Shown in pieces: positions 33,966 to 43,407 of a DNA stretch of 64,000 nucleotides. Below the pieces are notes generated by a model that saw only the letters and a list, made by a program, of their open reading frames with translations, did no database searches and was not told where the DNA came from. The translations under genes were made by a program, and so were the position numbers. This DNA comes from Caballeronia jiangsuensis (GTDB taxonomy: Bacteria > Pseudomonadota > Gammaproteobacteria > Burkholderiales > Burkholderiaceae): NCBI GenBank assembly GCA_000648925.1, contig JFHF01000028.1:1-64000 (forward strand). Reading direction: 5' to 3'. How positions within the stretch are numbered: position 1 is the stretch's first letter; each line of letters starts with the position of its first letter.

Positions 33966-35771
33966 TCATTCGTCGCTCCTGGGGCGGCGGTAAAAGGAAG
34001 CCGCCTCGCGAAGCATCCGCTGCTTTTCCGCCTGCACGTAGATGGACGTCGTTTGTAGCGACGCATGTCCGAGAATCTTCTGCACCACATCGAGCGGCAC
34101 TTCCTCGGCCGCGGCGTGTGTGCCGAAGGTATGGCGAAATGAGTGCGTCGACGTGCCAGCCAGCAACTTCATCTCATCGGTCGTCAAATCCCGCATTTCT
34201 TTGATGATCCGTTTTCTGACCCACTCCACCAGTATGTTGATCCCGTTCGCGTGATACCCGAGTGGTTTCCCCTCGGCATGCTTGCGTTCGGCTCGTCCTG
34301 TCGAGGGGACGAAAATCGGCGCGAGCAGGGGCCCGGCGGTTGCGCTCTCAAAATCCTCGCCACGATCCCGCCAGTGGGCAGCCAGCGCCTCGACGGTGGC
34401 TGGACTGATAGGAACCGTGCGTTCCTTGTTTCGCTTGCCGATGATCGATAACTGCCACACAACATCGTCGCCGTCGCCGTAGGTGGTCGGCGACATTCGT
34501 TCTCTGCGCGCGCTCGCCAGTTCCTCACGCCGGAGACCCGAGTCGGCAGCTAGGAGGAGGGCGACGCGCGCCGACCGCCAGTGACTCGCCGTGTCCGGCT
34601 TGCACTGGCTGTCGATGTAGCCCCGCATGCGCGCCCAAAGGTCGGCGGGCAGGGCGCGGTCGACTTTCAGCAGGTTCTCGCGTTCAACCACAACGGGGTC
34701 CGATACTGCGGTCCAAGGGTTGCCCGCCAGATACCGGACGTCCACCAACCAAGAGAACGCCGCGCGTAGTGCTCTGACCGCATAGCGCTGACTTTCTGGG
34801 CTCAGTTCGCTTGCCGCGAACGGCCGCCAGCGGCCACTCGCCCGTGACTGGCGTGGGCCAACGAAGGCCGGCGAGGGCGCTTTGAGGAAGTCGCGGTAGG
34901 CTTCACAATCGTCGGCCAGCAAGGAACTTAGCGGTTTGCGCCTGACGGTCACGGTCCACAAAAGGAAGCGTTCTAGCTCCTTCGTGTAAGCCCGCAAGGT
35001 CTTGGGCTGCTCGCGATAGCGGTGCAGGTAGGCACGTATCGCCTCGAGATCGTTGTGCGCCGCGATGTACGGGAAGCTGGCGTGGCGGTTCAGGCCGCCG
35101 GCGCCGGATAGTTCGCTTGGCAGCCGCACGCGCTCGAGCGGCGGCAGGATGCCCGAATCCGTATCGATCGTTACGAGTTCGCGTTCTGAGGCCGAGAATG
35201 GATCGTCGATCGAGACGTCTGCGCCGACGCGCGCTCCGATCGTGTCCTCGTGCTGACGCAGCCACGATACGACCCGCTGCGCGCGGCCCGGCCCAATGCG
35301 CGGAACCGCCCGCCACCAGCTTCCGCCACGGCGGTTGCAGAAGTCCACCAATTCGGCCAGCGTTTGGATACCCGCGTCTTTGAGCCGCCGGGCAACCAGC
35401 GGCCGGAACCACATGCCGACCCCGTGGGTCCGCTCGGGTTTGGCGACGGCCAAGAGTGCCGCCTGCTCGACCATCTTGAGCGTCACCGCGGTCAGCTTGG
35501 CACTGCCGTGCGCCTTGGCCGACGACTTCAGATGGTCGGCCAGAACCGACGACCCGTGCTCAAGCGCCAGTTCAACCAGTTCCGCCTGCATGCGCCGCAG
35601 GAACGACTCGACCCAGCCTGGCGTCGCTTCGTTGCCGTCCTCATCCTCCGAGAAATACAACCGCGTGATCGTCGCCTCGGGGATGCGCTGCACGTACGCC
35701 CGCAGCGCGGCGAAGTGATTGCGAGTGTACGACGCTCGGCTTTTGTTGACGGTCTGTGGTTTGTTGGCCAT
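33966..35771 (-). CDS. Large tyrosine recombinase (phage-integrase family)
   Basis: 601 aa. The N-terminal 190 residues contain a helix-hairpin-like segment (RRLKDAGIQTLAELVDFCNRRG, VPRIGPGRAQRVVSWL), as in DUF3701-containing integrases. A SAM-like core-binding domain spans about 245-345. The catalytic domain (about 370-590) shows Arg in DSGLRREEL, Lys in GKRNKERTVPI, His-x-x-Arg in THSFRHTFG, His in GHASLQTTSIYV and the Tyr nucleophile within that last motif. All catalytic residues are present. It catalyses site-specific recombination, such as integration/excision or plasmid dimer resolution. A perfect 12-6-12 dyad site lies 77 bases upstream of its start. Confidence 0.9.
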   Translation of the reverse strand: MANKPQTVNKSRASYTRNHFAALRAYVQRIPEATITRLYFSEDEDGNEATPGWVESFLRRMQAELVELALEHGSSVLADHLKSSAKAHGSAKLTAVTLKMVEQAALLAVAKPERTHGVGMWFRPLVARRLKDAGIQTLAELVDFCNRRGGSWWRAVPRIGPGRAQRVVSWLRQHEDTIGARVGADVSIDDPFSASERELVTIDTDSGILPPLERVRLPSELSGAGGLNRHASFPYIAAHNDLEAIRAYLHRYREQPKTLRAYTKELERFLLWTVTVRRKPLSSLLADDCEAYRDFLKAPSPAFVGPRQSRASGRWRPFAASELSPESQRYAVRALRAAFSWLVDVRYLAGNPWTAVSDPVVVERENLLKVDRALPADLWARMRGYIDSQCKPDTASHWRSARVALLLAADSGLRREELASARRERMSPTTYGDGDDVVWQLSIIGKRNKERTVPISPATVEALAAHWRDRGEDFESATAGPLLAPIFVPSTGRAERKHAEGKPLGYHANGINILVEWVRKRIIKEMRDLTTDEMKLLAGTSTHSFRHTFGTHAAAEEVPLDVVQKILGHASLQTTSIYVQAEKQRMLREAASFYRRPRSDE

Positions 35772-35847
35772 GGGCTTCTTGTGGTTCGTCGAAGGCCCGT
35801 CTGGACGGGACGTAGATGCCCTACCCCCTTATTTTACCCATTAAACG

Positions 35848-35877
35848 CAATGGTGATAATACGACTTATCACCATTG
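35848..35877 (+). repeat. Core recombination site for the tyrosine recombinase (site A)
   Basis: Perfect inverted repeat with arms CAATGGTGATAA and TTATCACCATTG around the 6-bp spacer TACGAC, the typical layout of a tyrosine-recombinase crossover site. It sits just upstream of the recombinase gene. A second, half-degenerate copy in the same orientation occurs at 61,433-61,462. Confidence 0.7.
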
Positions 35878-35922
35878 GACGGAACCTAAACGCCGTCGGT
35901 TTTAAGGCCGTACTTCCCGCTA

Positions 35923-35963
35923 GGGGTGCCCTCAAGAAACGGACTTTTTCGTACGCTAAGGCC
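35923..35963. repeat. Left terminal inverted repeat of the Tn3-family transposon
   Basis: 41 bp starting GGGGTGCCCTCAAGAAACGG and ending GCTAAGGCC, directly abutting the tnpA stop codon as in Tn21 relatives. It is preceded by target duplication CGCTA. Confidence 0.93.
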
Positions 35964-38930
35964 TCAGTTGGTCGATTTGACCGCGCGTAGCGGCCGGAAC
36001 CGCCCTTGCGCGACCCTCTTGTTGGCGTGCCACACGTAGTCGCCGGTCAGGTTGATGTGGTTCCACCCCAGCGGCGCAACATGCTGGATCAGGTTGTCGT
36101 CGATTTCGCGCTGCTGCCGCAAGGCGGCGATCGCCCGTTCCAGATACACCGTGTTCCATAAGGTGATCGCGGCTACCACCAGATTGAGTCCGCTTGCCCG
36201 GTAGCGCTGGTTTTCATACGAGCGGTCCCGTATCTCGCCCAGGCGATAGAAGAACACGGCGCGTGCGAGCGAGTTGCGGGCTTCCCCTTTGTTCAGTCCG
36301 GCAGACACGCGACGGCGCAGTGCCGGATCCTGGAGCCACTCGAGCGTGAACAGCGTGCGCTCGATCCGGCCGAGTTCGCGCAGGCCGACAGCGAGACCGT
36401 TCTGCCGTGGATAGGCGCTGAGCTTCCGCAGGATGAGGGAAGCCGTCACGGTGCCCTGCTGGATCGATGCGGCCAGGCGGACCACGTCGTCAAATTCGCG
36501 TTCGATCAGTTTCCGGCTAATCGACCCGCCAATCAGCGACGACAGTGCGGGCCAGTCGCCCGGCTTGCCAGGGACGTACAGGTTCTTGTCGGCCAGATCA
36601 GCGATGCGTGGCGCAAACTCAAATCCGAGGAAGTGGCACAGTGCGAACACATGATCGGTAAAGCCCGCCGTGTCGGTATAGTGCTCCTCGATGCGCAAGT
36701 CCGATTCGTGGTACAGCAGTCCATCGAGCACGTGCGTGGCGTCCCGCACCGGCGAATTGATGACCTTGGTGTGGAACGGTGCGTACTGGTCGGAGATGTG
36801 CGTATAGAACAGGACGCCGGGTTCGCTGCCGTACTTCGCGTTTCGATAGCCGGCAGCCTGGCCGTGGCCTCCGGCACGGAAGCGCTGACCATCGGATGAC
36901 GAAGTCATGCCTTCGCCCCAGTACGCTGCGAAGGGCAGGCGATGCTGGTAATTGACCAGCTCGGCCAGCCCCTTATGATAGGTCTCGTCGCGGATATACC
37001 AGGCTACCAGCCACGAAAGCTTCGCGAAGCTGGTGCCGGGACAGGCGTCGGCCATTTTCTCCAGCCCGAGATTGAACGCGTCGGCAAGGATCGCGGTGAG
37101 CAGCAACGTCCGGTCTGGTTGCCCGGAATCGCTCTTCAGGTGCGTGAAGTGGCGTGTGAAGTCGGTCCATTGATCGACTTCCATCAGCAGATCCGTGATC
37201 TTCACGCGCGGCATCAGCTCATAGGCCTGCTGCGTGAGCACGTCAGCCGCCGGCGGCGTCATGTCTTCGATCGGCGAGATCTTGAGTCCCTTGTCGTTCA
37301 GCTCGACGTCTGGCAATTCGCCGGCGGCTGCGAGCCGGGCCGTTTCGTCAAGCGCTTCTCGCAAGCGAGCGAGGCGCTCGTCCAGATACACGGCCGCCGA
37401 GGTCTCCACGGCCAACCCGAGCCGGTTCCCGCGATGCTGGTCGTCGAACGTCGCACGCGGCATCAGGTATTCATCGAAATCCTTGAACTGCCGGCTGCCG
37501 ATCACGGACACGTCGCCTGAGCGAAGCGCATTCTTCAACTCGCTCATCGCGGCCAGCTCGTAGAACCTGCGATCGATACCGCCTTCCTTGAACACGAATC
37601 GCTCCCAGCGCGGCTTGACGAAGGCCGTCGGCGCATCGGCAGGCACTTTTCGGGCGTCGTTGTGGTTCATCGTGCGCAAGGCGTCGATCGCGTTCATCAG
37701 GTTCTGACGGGCGGATGCTGCACGGAAATCGAAGGTATCGAGGAAGGTTGGCGAATAGCGTCGCAGCTGCGTGTAATGGTCTACCAGTAGCGCGGTCGAA
37801 TCGAACTCTGCGTCGCGTGCAAGCTGCTCGGCCTCGTGTACGCTCGCCGTAAAGGTTTCCCACGGCACGATCGCTTCGATCGCCTGGAAGGGATCGGCGC
37901 CGGCCTCCTTCGCTGCAATCAATGCCGCGCCCACCTTCGCGTAGAGACGGACCTTGTCGTTAACCGCTTTGCCTTCGGCAGCGAACCGCTTTTCATATTT
38001 GTGCTTGGCCTTGGTGAAGAACGAACCGATCAGACGGTCGTGCAAGTTCAGGATCTCGTCAGTCAGCGTCGCAGCAGTGGCGAGCAGGATAGCGACAAGC
38101 GTAGCGTGACGCCGATCGGTTTCATATTCTTCAAGCTGATAGACGGCAGTCTGCCCACCTTCGCGCGCCAGGCGCAGCAAGCGGTTCTGGTGGACATTAC
38201 GGCCGATATCCGGAGGCAGTCCGAGTGCGCGGATGGCTTGCAAACGCTCGATATGCGCCAGGACGGCTTTCGCGCTCGGCTCGCCCGGCGATTGCCGCAG
38301 CCAGGCGAGCTTGCTAACCGGGCGGGGGGCAAACGGCTGGAGAAGCTGGTCGAGCGCCGAGCGCTGATCTGTACTCAGCTGCGCGGTGAGCAGCCGGTAC
38401 ACTTCGCGTTGTGCGCGCGTGGCAACGGTCGAACACAGTTTTTCGAGGGCGGCGACCGGTGGCAACAGCACACGCTGGCGCCTGAGTTCGTCAACGGCGG
38501 CCTGCGCGAGAACGATGCCTTGCGCGGTTTGCATCGCGACCGGCAACAGGAATGCAACCAGTTGGCGATAACGATGCCGGTCGAACTGGGCCAGTCCGGT
38601 GCGGGTCAGCAACTCCTGCAGGTGCTCCCGTCGCGTCTCGTCGCGCGACGCATAGAGATCCCACACCGCAGGCGCGACCCGCAGTTGCGTCGCAACGATA
38701 CCGAGGATCGGCGCATGCGGTTTCTCGCCCGGGCCCAGCACGCGGCCGGGATAGCGCAGGTAGACCATGAGGACCGCAACGCCGAGACGGTTGTGATCGC
38801 CCCGGTGCTGACGCACGAACGCGAAATCCTCTTTCGACAGGGTGGCCAGACGGATCAGTTCGCTTTCGTCCTCGGGGAAAGCAAACAGCTGGAATCGCTG
38901 GGCAGGCGTGAGCAGTTCGCGGCGGGGCAC
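35964..38930 (-). CDS. tnpA: Tn3-family transposase
   Basis: 988 aa, the expected length for Tn3/Tn21 TnpA. It begins MPRRELLTPAQRFQLFAFPE, has the DUF4158-like N-terminal domain and ends with the DDE_Tnp_Tn3 region: KITDLLMEVDQWTDFTRHFTHL, LTAILADAFNLGLEKMA, TSSDGQRF (catalytic Asp region), and near the end GLNLVVAAITLWNTVYLERAI and PLGWNHINLTGDYVW. No frameshift or stop is seen, so it should be active. It binds the 41-bp ends and makes cointegrates, which TnpR resolves. Its start lies three bases after the tnpR stop. Confidence 0.97.
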   Translation of the reverse strand: MPRRELLTPAQRFQLFAFPEDESELIRLATLSKEDFAFVRQHRGDHNRLGVAVLMVYLRYPGRVLGPGEKPHAPILGIVATQLRVAPAVWDLYASRDETRREHLQELLTRTGLAQFDRHRYRQLVAFLLPVAMQTAQGIVLAQAAVDELRRQRVLLPPVAALEKLCSTVATRAQREVYRLLTAQLSTDQRSALDQLLQPFAPRPVSKLAWLRQSPGEPSAKAVLAHIERLQAIRALGLPPDIGRNVHQNRLLRLAREGGQTAVYQLEEYETDRRHATLVAILLATAATLTDEILNLHDRLIGSFFTKAKHKYEKRFAAEGKAVNDKVRLYAKVGAALIAAKEAGADPFQAIEAIVPWETFTASVHEAEQLARDAEFDSTALLVDHYTQLRRYSPTFLDTFDFRAASARQNLMNAIDALRTMNHNDARKVPADAPTAFVKPRWERFVFKEGGIDRRFYELAAMSELKNALRSGDVSVIGSRQFKDFDEYLMPRATFDDQHRGNRLGLAVETSAAVYLDERLARLREALDETARLAAAGELPDVELNDKGLKISPIEDMTPPAADVLTQQAYELMPRVKITDLLMEVDQWTDFTRHFTHLKSDSGQPDRTLLLTAILADAFNLGLEKMADACPGTSFAKLSWLVAWYIRDETYHKGLAELVNYQHRLPFAAYWGEGMTSSSDGQRFRAGGHGQAAGYRNAKYGSEPGVLFYTHISDQYAPFHTKVINSPVRDATHVLDGLLYHESDLRIEEHYTDTAGFTDHVFALCHFLGFEFAPRIADLADKNLYVPGKPGDWPALSSLIGGSISRKLIEREFDDVVRLAASIQQGTVTASLILRKLSAYPRQNGLAVGLRELGRIERTLFTLEWLQDPALRRRVSAGLNKGEARNSLARAVFFYRLGEIRDRSYENQRYRASGLNLVVAAITLWNTVYLERAIAALRQQREIDDNLIQHVAPLGWNHINLTGDYVWHANKRVAQGRFRPLRAVKSTN

Positions 38931-38933
38931 GCT

Positions 38934-39494
38934 TCACCTCACCGAGCGGAGGTACTGGTACAGCGTTTCACGGCTGATCCCGTAATCGCGTGCGATCTGC
39001 GCCTTGCGTTCACCGGCTTCCACGCGACGCCGCAGATCGGCGACCTGCGCATCGGACAACGCCGGCTTGCGGCCGCGATACGCTCCGCGCTGTCGCGCGA
39101 GCGCAATACCCTCACGTTGGCGCTCGCGAATCAGCGCGCGCTCGAATTCCGCGAACGCGCCCATCACCGACAACATCAGGTTCGCCATCGGCGAATCCTC
39201 GCCCGTGAAAGTCAGGCACTCCTTCGCGAATTCGATGCGCACGCCGCGCTGCGTGAGCGACTGAACGAGGTGGCGCAAGTCATCCAGATTTCGCGCGAGT
39301 CTATCCATGCTGTGCACGACCACCGTATCGCCACCGCGCACAAAGCTCAGCAGGGCGTCGAGCTGCGGGCGCTTCGTGTCTTTTCCCGACGCCTTGTCGG
39401 TAAAGGTGCGGTCCAGCGTCACGCCGTCGAGCTGGCGCTCGGCGTTCTGCTCGAACGTGCTGACCCGGACGTAGCCCACGCGTTGCCCGTTCAT
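38934..39494 (-). CDS. tnpR: Serine resolvase of the Tn3-family transposon
   Basis: 186 aa. N-terminal serine recombinase domain with the nucleophile in VGYVRVSTFEQN (Ser12), DRLARNLDDLRHLV and the E-helix AFAEFERALIRERQREGI. The C-terminal HTH reads ERKAQIARDYGISRETLYQYLR. It resolves cointegrates at the res site just upstream. The tnpR-tnpA same-direction order is that of the Tn21/Tn501 group. Confidence 0.97.
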   Translation of the reverse strand: MNGQRVGYVRVSTFEQNAERQLDGVTLDRTFTDKASGKDTKRPQLDALLSFVRGGDTVVVHSMDRLARNLDDLRHLVQSLTQRGVRIEFAKECLTFTGEDSPMANLMLSVMGAFAEFERALIRERQREGIALARQRGAYRGRKPALSDAQVADLRRRVEAGERKAQIARDYGISRETLYQYLRSVR

Positions 39495-39504
39495 GACCGC
39501 CTTC

Positions 39505-39640
39505 CGAGGAATGTGTCAGGTTGAAATCTATGACGGCGAAACGGGAGCGTCAACAAACCGAGAAATAGGCCCTAACCTGACAATGCTGACAGGGCTTGCC
39601 TGACATCAGGATAGGGTATGGTTCAAACTGACAGTGGGCC
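39505..39640. promoter_or_regulatory. Probable res site and tnpR promoter
   Basis: The region upstream of tnpR carries several copies of TGTCAG/CTGACA (39,514; 39,576; 39,586; 39,599; 39,629), some inverted, as expected for the multi-part resolvase site of a Tn3 element. Exact sub-site limits cannot be set by eye. No gene lies in 39,495-39,861. Confidence 0.65.
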
Positions 39641-39861
39641 AATCGCACACGAGCTGTTCGGGAGCAGGATTCCGGACGACCGAAAGGAAGCATTCAGCAA
39701 TAAGTTCCTGGACACGTCGGTTCAGCCACGGTGAAGCGACCTGGGTTTCGGGCACTCTGTATCCTTTGGACCGGGCCAATAATCAGAGGCCTAATTGGCG
39801 TGTCGTCTCACAACAACGGGCGAATCAAGTACGTCCCCCGGCTGGCCGATCGGGTAGTTGA

Positions 39862-40068
39862 ATGACAACGCGATTTCTAGTGGCGGCCGGTTGCGGCTGC
39901 CTAATTGTGGTGGCGCTCACGCATGTCGCGGAGCGTTTTTCGATTCTGCCAAATATGGGCTGGGGTTTGCCGAACAGCCCGGGCCATTACCTAGATCTGT
40001 CCTGCGCCGTGTTGGGCATAGTTCTGCTGCTCGCGGCCGGCATCGTGCGGCTGTTACATTCAAACTGA
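39862..40068 (+). CDS. Small two-pass membrane protein, hypothetical, 68 aa
   Basis: An N-terminal hydrophobic helix (FLVAAGCGCLIVVAL) and a second one near the C-terminus (CAVLGIVLLLAAGIVRLL) flank a short loop (NMGWGLPNSPGHYLDL). The composition strongly suggests a real membrane protein. It lies inside the transposon between res and an old inverted-repeat remnant. No family recognised. Confidence 0.55.
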   Translation: MTTRFLVAAGCGCLIVVALTHVAERFSILPNMGWGLPNSPGHYLDLSCAVLGIVLLLAAGIVRLLHSN

Positions 40069-40232
40069 GACACTACCTGACGTCAGACAGTTGCCGACGG
40101 CCCGACGCATAAGATATTCCTATTAAATTCGTCGGTCGGCCGCATTTGTGCGATCTGCCATTCGAAGGTAAGCAATGCCAGCATGTGCCGACTGCGCATC
40201 CCGTTTTGGGCGGCGGGAAGTACTTTGACAGA

Positions 40233-40270
40233 GGACGTTCCAGACAACGGAAAATAAGGCACGCCAAGGC
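40233..40270. repeat. Degenerate Tn21-type inverted repeat inside the transposon
   Basis: ACAACGGAAAATAAGGCACG followed by CCAAGGC closely matches the inner part of the Tn21/Tn501 terminal repeat; the outer part is decayed. It points rightward, so it looks like the left end of an older element that brought the padR-chrA to mer block. The rest of 40,069-40,293 holds no gene. Confidence 0.6.
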
Positions 40271-40293
40271 ATCTGGCCGAGAGCTGTGACTGG

Positions 40294-40602
40294 TCAGCGA
40301 CCTTCCTCGAACAGTTCACCGAACAGCTCCTTGACCTTGATCTTGGCGTCGGCCAACGCTTCCCGGCCAACGGGCGTGATTTCATAGACTCGCCGCGCTC
40401 GCTTTCCGGACTGCTCGGGCCGGGAGAGCAGATAGCCCCTCCTTTCCAGGCCATGCAGCATCGGATACAGCGTACCCGCGCTGATTTCGTAGCCGTGGCG
40501 ACGCAACTCCTCAATGATACCTAGCCCGAAGATCGGTTCTTCGCCGGCATGATGGAGGACATGCAAGCGGATCAGCCCGCCATAGAGATCCTTGTCGTTC
40601 AT
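40294..40602 (-). CDS. PadR-family transcriptional regulator
   Basis: 102 aa from ATG 40602. Winged helix with GLGIIEELRRHGYEISAGTLYPMLHGLERRGYLLS, the PadR signature, then RRVYEITPVGREALADAK in the wing and a short dimer helix. It directly follows chrA on the same strand (the spans nearly touch), so it is probably co-transcribed and may control chromate efflux. Related PadR proteins next to chrA are common. Confidence 0.9.
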   Translation of the reverse strand: MNDKDLYGGLIRLHVLHHAGEEPIFGLGIIEELRRHGYEISAGTLYPMLHGLERRGYLLSRPEQSGKRARRVYEITPVGREALADAKIKVKELFGELFEEGR

Positions 40603-40624
40603 GGGTCTGCCCTCGATTTGTGCC

Positions 40625-41837
40625 TCAGAGAACGACACTCAGCAACCATCCGAGAGCCCCACACGCCAACACCACTAGCCAGGGCGGGAGCCTCCAGAAC
40701 ATCAGGGCAACGAGCGCGACTAGCACCAGTCCGAAGTCTTCTGGCTTGAAAATGGCGCTGGTCCAAACCGGGTGATAGAGCGCGGCCAGTAACACGCCGA
40801 CGACGGCTGCATTCACCCCGGCGAGCGCGGCCTGGGTATGGACGCTGCGACGCAGTTCTTCCCAGAAGGGTAATGCGCCGACCATCAGCAGAAACGATGG
40901 CAAGAAGATGGCGACCAGACAAACCGTAGCACCGATCCAGCCATTAGGCGGCAAATGCATCGAGGCCCCCAGAAAAGCCGCAAAGGTGGAGAGCGGCCCG
41001 GGAACGGCCTGGGTCGCGCCATAGCCTGCGAGAAAGGTCTCATTCGTCACCCAGCCGTTCGACACCACGGCCGCTTGCAGTAGGGGCAACATGACATGCC
41101 CGCCCCCGAAGACCAGTGACCCGGCCCGATAGAAGGCGTTGACCATGGCCAGGGTCTGGTTTGGCCATGCTTGCGCCATGAGTGGCAGCTCAATGAGCAA
41201 ACCGAAAAAAAGTAACAGGCACGATGCCGACGCGGCGACTGACCGCGATCGGGAGCGGCTCGTGGGCGATATCCCGCGCTGGCTTGAACAGCAGCAGACC
41301 CGCGACAGCAGCGCCAGCGATCACGCTAACCTGTCCCCACGCGGTCGGCCACAAGAGCACGATGCAGGCGGATACGGCGGCAATAGTGATCCGCGCCGTA
41401 TCAGTGCACAGCTTGCGCGCCATGCCCCACACCGCTTGCGCGACCACTGCGACCGCAACGACCTTCAAACCATGCAGTACACCTGCAGGAAAAGCGCTGC
41501 CCCACCTCGACATGCCAAACGCGAACAGGACCAGCGCGATCGCCGATGGCAGCGTGAATCCAGCCCAGGCGGCGAGCGCGCCTGGGAATCCGGCGCGCGA
41601 TAACCCGAGCGCCATACCAACCTGGCTGCTGGCTGGGCCGGGCAGGAACTGGCACAACGCAACCAGATCCGCATAGCTACGTTCGGTGAGCCAGCGTCGG
41701 CGTGTGACAAATTCAGTCCGGAAGTAGCCTAGGTGCGCGATGGGGCCGCCAAAGGAGGTCAGCCCCAGGCGCAAAAAGACCAGAAATACCATCCAGGCCC
41801 GCTCATGAGTGACCTTCCCGATTTCGTTCGCTGACAT
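40625..41837 (-). pseudogene. chrA: Chromate transporter, frameshifted into two reading frames
   Basis: The first part (41,837 to 41,190) reads SFGGPIAHLGYFRTEFV and FLPGPASSQVGMALG, the first CHR domain. The second part (41,200 to 40,625) reads FGGGHVMLPLLQAAVVSNGWV and GYGATQAVPGPLSTFA, the second CHR domain. At 41,205-41,211 a run of seven A's (T's on the coding strand) shifts the frame. With six, the two parts join as VTFFGLLIELPLMAQAW, the normal ChrA sequence of about 400 aa. ChrA is an inner-membrane chromate efflux protein. The shift may be a true inactivating mutation, slippage that restores some product, or a sequencing error. Confidence 0.88.
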
Positions 41838-41869
41838 GCAATGCCCCACCTAGTCGAAACAGGAAGGAT

Positions 41870-41903
41870 AATAATCGAAATTCGATATCGAAATACGATT
41901 ATT
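41870..41903. promoter_or_regulatory. Operator-like dyad between chrA and the arsR/rhodanese gene
   Basis: AATAATCG and CGATTATT are inverted repeats around an inner partial palindrome TTCGATATCGAA. The spot lies between two divergent genes and just upstream of the ArsR-family gene, so it is a likely ArsR-type operator. A second AT-rich imperfect dyad lies near 41,941-41,968. Confidence 0.6.
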
Positions 41904-41969
41904 AGCGATCGCTGATGGACCTCTCCGATAGTTCCTACTGCATATTCTTATATTCGCTAGAATGTACGA

Positions 41970-42641
41970 ATGAATAAACGATCGATCAAGGACCTCCTGT
42001 ACGAACAGGTCGCCCGCATCGGCAAGGCCGTCTCGAGTCCGAAGCGACTTGAGCTGCTGGAATTGCTCGCACAAGGTGAAAAGACGGTGGAGGTGCTGGC
42101 GGACGAATTGTCCACCGACATCAGGCTCACAAGCGCTCACCTGAAGGCGCTCAAGGATGCCCGTCTGGTCGCTTCCCGGCGGGACGGCAAGTACATGGTG
42201 TATCGCCTGAGCGGCACGGACGTCGCCGCCTTGTGGGTGGTTTTGCGGGAAGTGGCCGAGGAGCACCTGCTGGAGTTGCGCGCGGCACTGGCGCAGATGG
42301 TGGCCGATCCGGGCAGGCTCGCGTCAGTCGGGCGGGAGGCGTTGCTGGAGCGGGCACGTCACGGCGAAGTGATCGTCATCGACGTGCGTCCGGCAGCGGA
42401 ATATCAGGCGGCGCACCTGCCCTTCGCCCGATCGATGCCGCTTGCCGAGATTGAACAGCGGCTGGCAGAGCTGCCCACCGACAAGGAGATCGTCGCGTAC
42501 TGCCGCGGCCCATTCTGCCTGATGTCCGATGAGGCCGTGACGCTGCTGGCGTCGCGGGGATATCGGGTGACCAAGATGCTGGACGGCGTGAGCGAGTGGC
42601 AGGCTGCGGGCCTGCCGCTCCAGGTCGCAGGCGACGAATGA
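41970..42641 (+). CDS. ArsR-family repressor fused to a rhodanese domain
   Basis: 223 aa. Residues 1-100 are an ArsR winged helix (VSSPKRLELLELLAQGEKTVEVLADEL, LTSAHLKALKDARLVASRRDGKYMVYRL). Residues about 120-215 are a rhodanese domain (VIVIDVRPAAEYQAAHLPFARSMP; active-site loop YCRGPFCLMS with Cys in the sulfur-transfer position). Family knowledge: such fusions often control genes for sulfide or persulfide handling, with the rhodanese acting as sensor or sulfur carrier. The two genes downstream on the same strand fit this. Confidence 0.92.
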   Translation: MNKRSIKDLLYEQVARIGKAVSSPKRLELLELLAQGEKTVEVLADELSTDIRLTSAHLKALKDARLVASRRDGKYMVYRLSGTDVAALWVVLREVAEEHLLELRAALAQMVADPGRLASVGREALLERARHGEVIVIDVRPAAEYQAAHLPFARSMPLAEIEQRLAELPTDKEIVAYCRGPFCLMSDEAVTLLASRGYRVTKMLDGVSEWQAAGLPLQVAGDE

Positions 42642-42666
42642 ACCGGATATCAACGAGGACAGGATC

Positions 42667-43404
42667 ATGTTTTTCAGACAGCTGGCAACCAGGGAAGCAT
42701 CCCTCTCGTACTTTTTCGGCTGTGGCGGCCACGGTAAAGGGGTGGCGGTTGATGTCGTCGCCGGCGACGAAACCTGGTTCATCGAAGAGGCAAAAAAAGC
42801 CAACGTCACGATTACCCATGTCATCGACACCCATGTTCACGCGGACCATTATTCCGGCGGCCGGGTACTGGCGCAGACGGTGGGCGCACCGTATTGCCTG
42901 CATGAGTCAAACCAGTCACAGGTGAAGTATGATTTCGCGCCCCTGCGTGACGGCCAGGTGCTCGATATCGGGAACGTCAAGATCACCGTGGTTCACACGC
43001 CGGGTCATAGCCCCGACAGTGTTTGCCTGCTGGTCACCGATATGCGGCGCGGTGAAGCGCCCTGGTTTGTGATCACCGGTGACACGCTGCTCGTCGGTGC
43101 GACCGGCCGCCCCGATCTGGCCGGCCGCGAACGTGAGATGGCCGGTCTGCTGTATGAAAGCCTGCACGGCAGGCTGCTGTCGCTGCCCGATGACATCGAG
43201 ATCTTTCCCGGCCACCAGGCGGGTAGTGCCTGCGGTGCGGGCCTGTCCGGGAAGCCGTCATCGACCCTGGGTTTCGAAAAGCGCTGGAACCCCGCGCTGT
43301 CGATGGATAAGGCCACCTTCATCGCCCATGTGACCGCGGAAATTCCGCCGCGTCCCGCCGGCATGGACGCGATGGTGCGCTTCAACCTGGGACTGGCGGC
43401 CTGA
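42667..43404 (+). CDS. MBL-fold hydrolase, persulfide dioxygenase-like
   Basis: 245 aa. Metal motif TH56-V-H58-A-D60-H61 (DTHVHADHYSGG), VVHTPGHSPDSV and ITGDTLLVG, then a C-terminal LPDDIEIFPGHQAGSACG. These fit the ETHE1/Blh group, which oxidise glutathione persulfide to sulfite. It lies 25 bases after the ArsR-rhodanese gene and four before the MFS gene, forming a small operon for sulfur stress. The specific substrate is inferred from family and context. Confidence 0.85.
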   Translation: MFFRQLATREASLSYFFGCGGHGKGVAVDVVAGDETWFIEEAKKANVTITHVIDTHVHADHYSGGRVLAQTVGAPYCLHESNQSQVKYDFAPLRDGQVLDIGNVKITVVHTPGHSPDSVCLLVTDMRRGEAPWFVITGDTLLVGATGRPDLAGREREMAGLLYESLHGRLLSLPDDIEIFPGHQAGSACGAGLSGKPSSTLGFEKRWNPALSMDKATFIAHVTAEIPPRPAGMDAMVRFNLGLAA

Positions 43405-43407
43405 CGC

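Noticed and set aside
37836..39524. 562-codon plus-strand frame opposite tnpA/tnpR
   Set aside because: Antisense shadow of the transposase and resolvase genes; composition is Arg/Gln-rich and no family fits.
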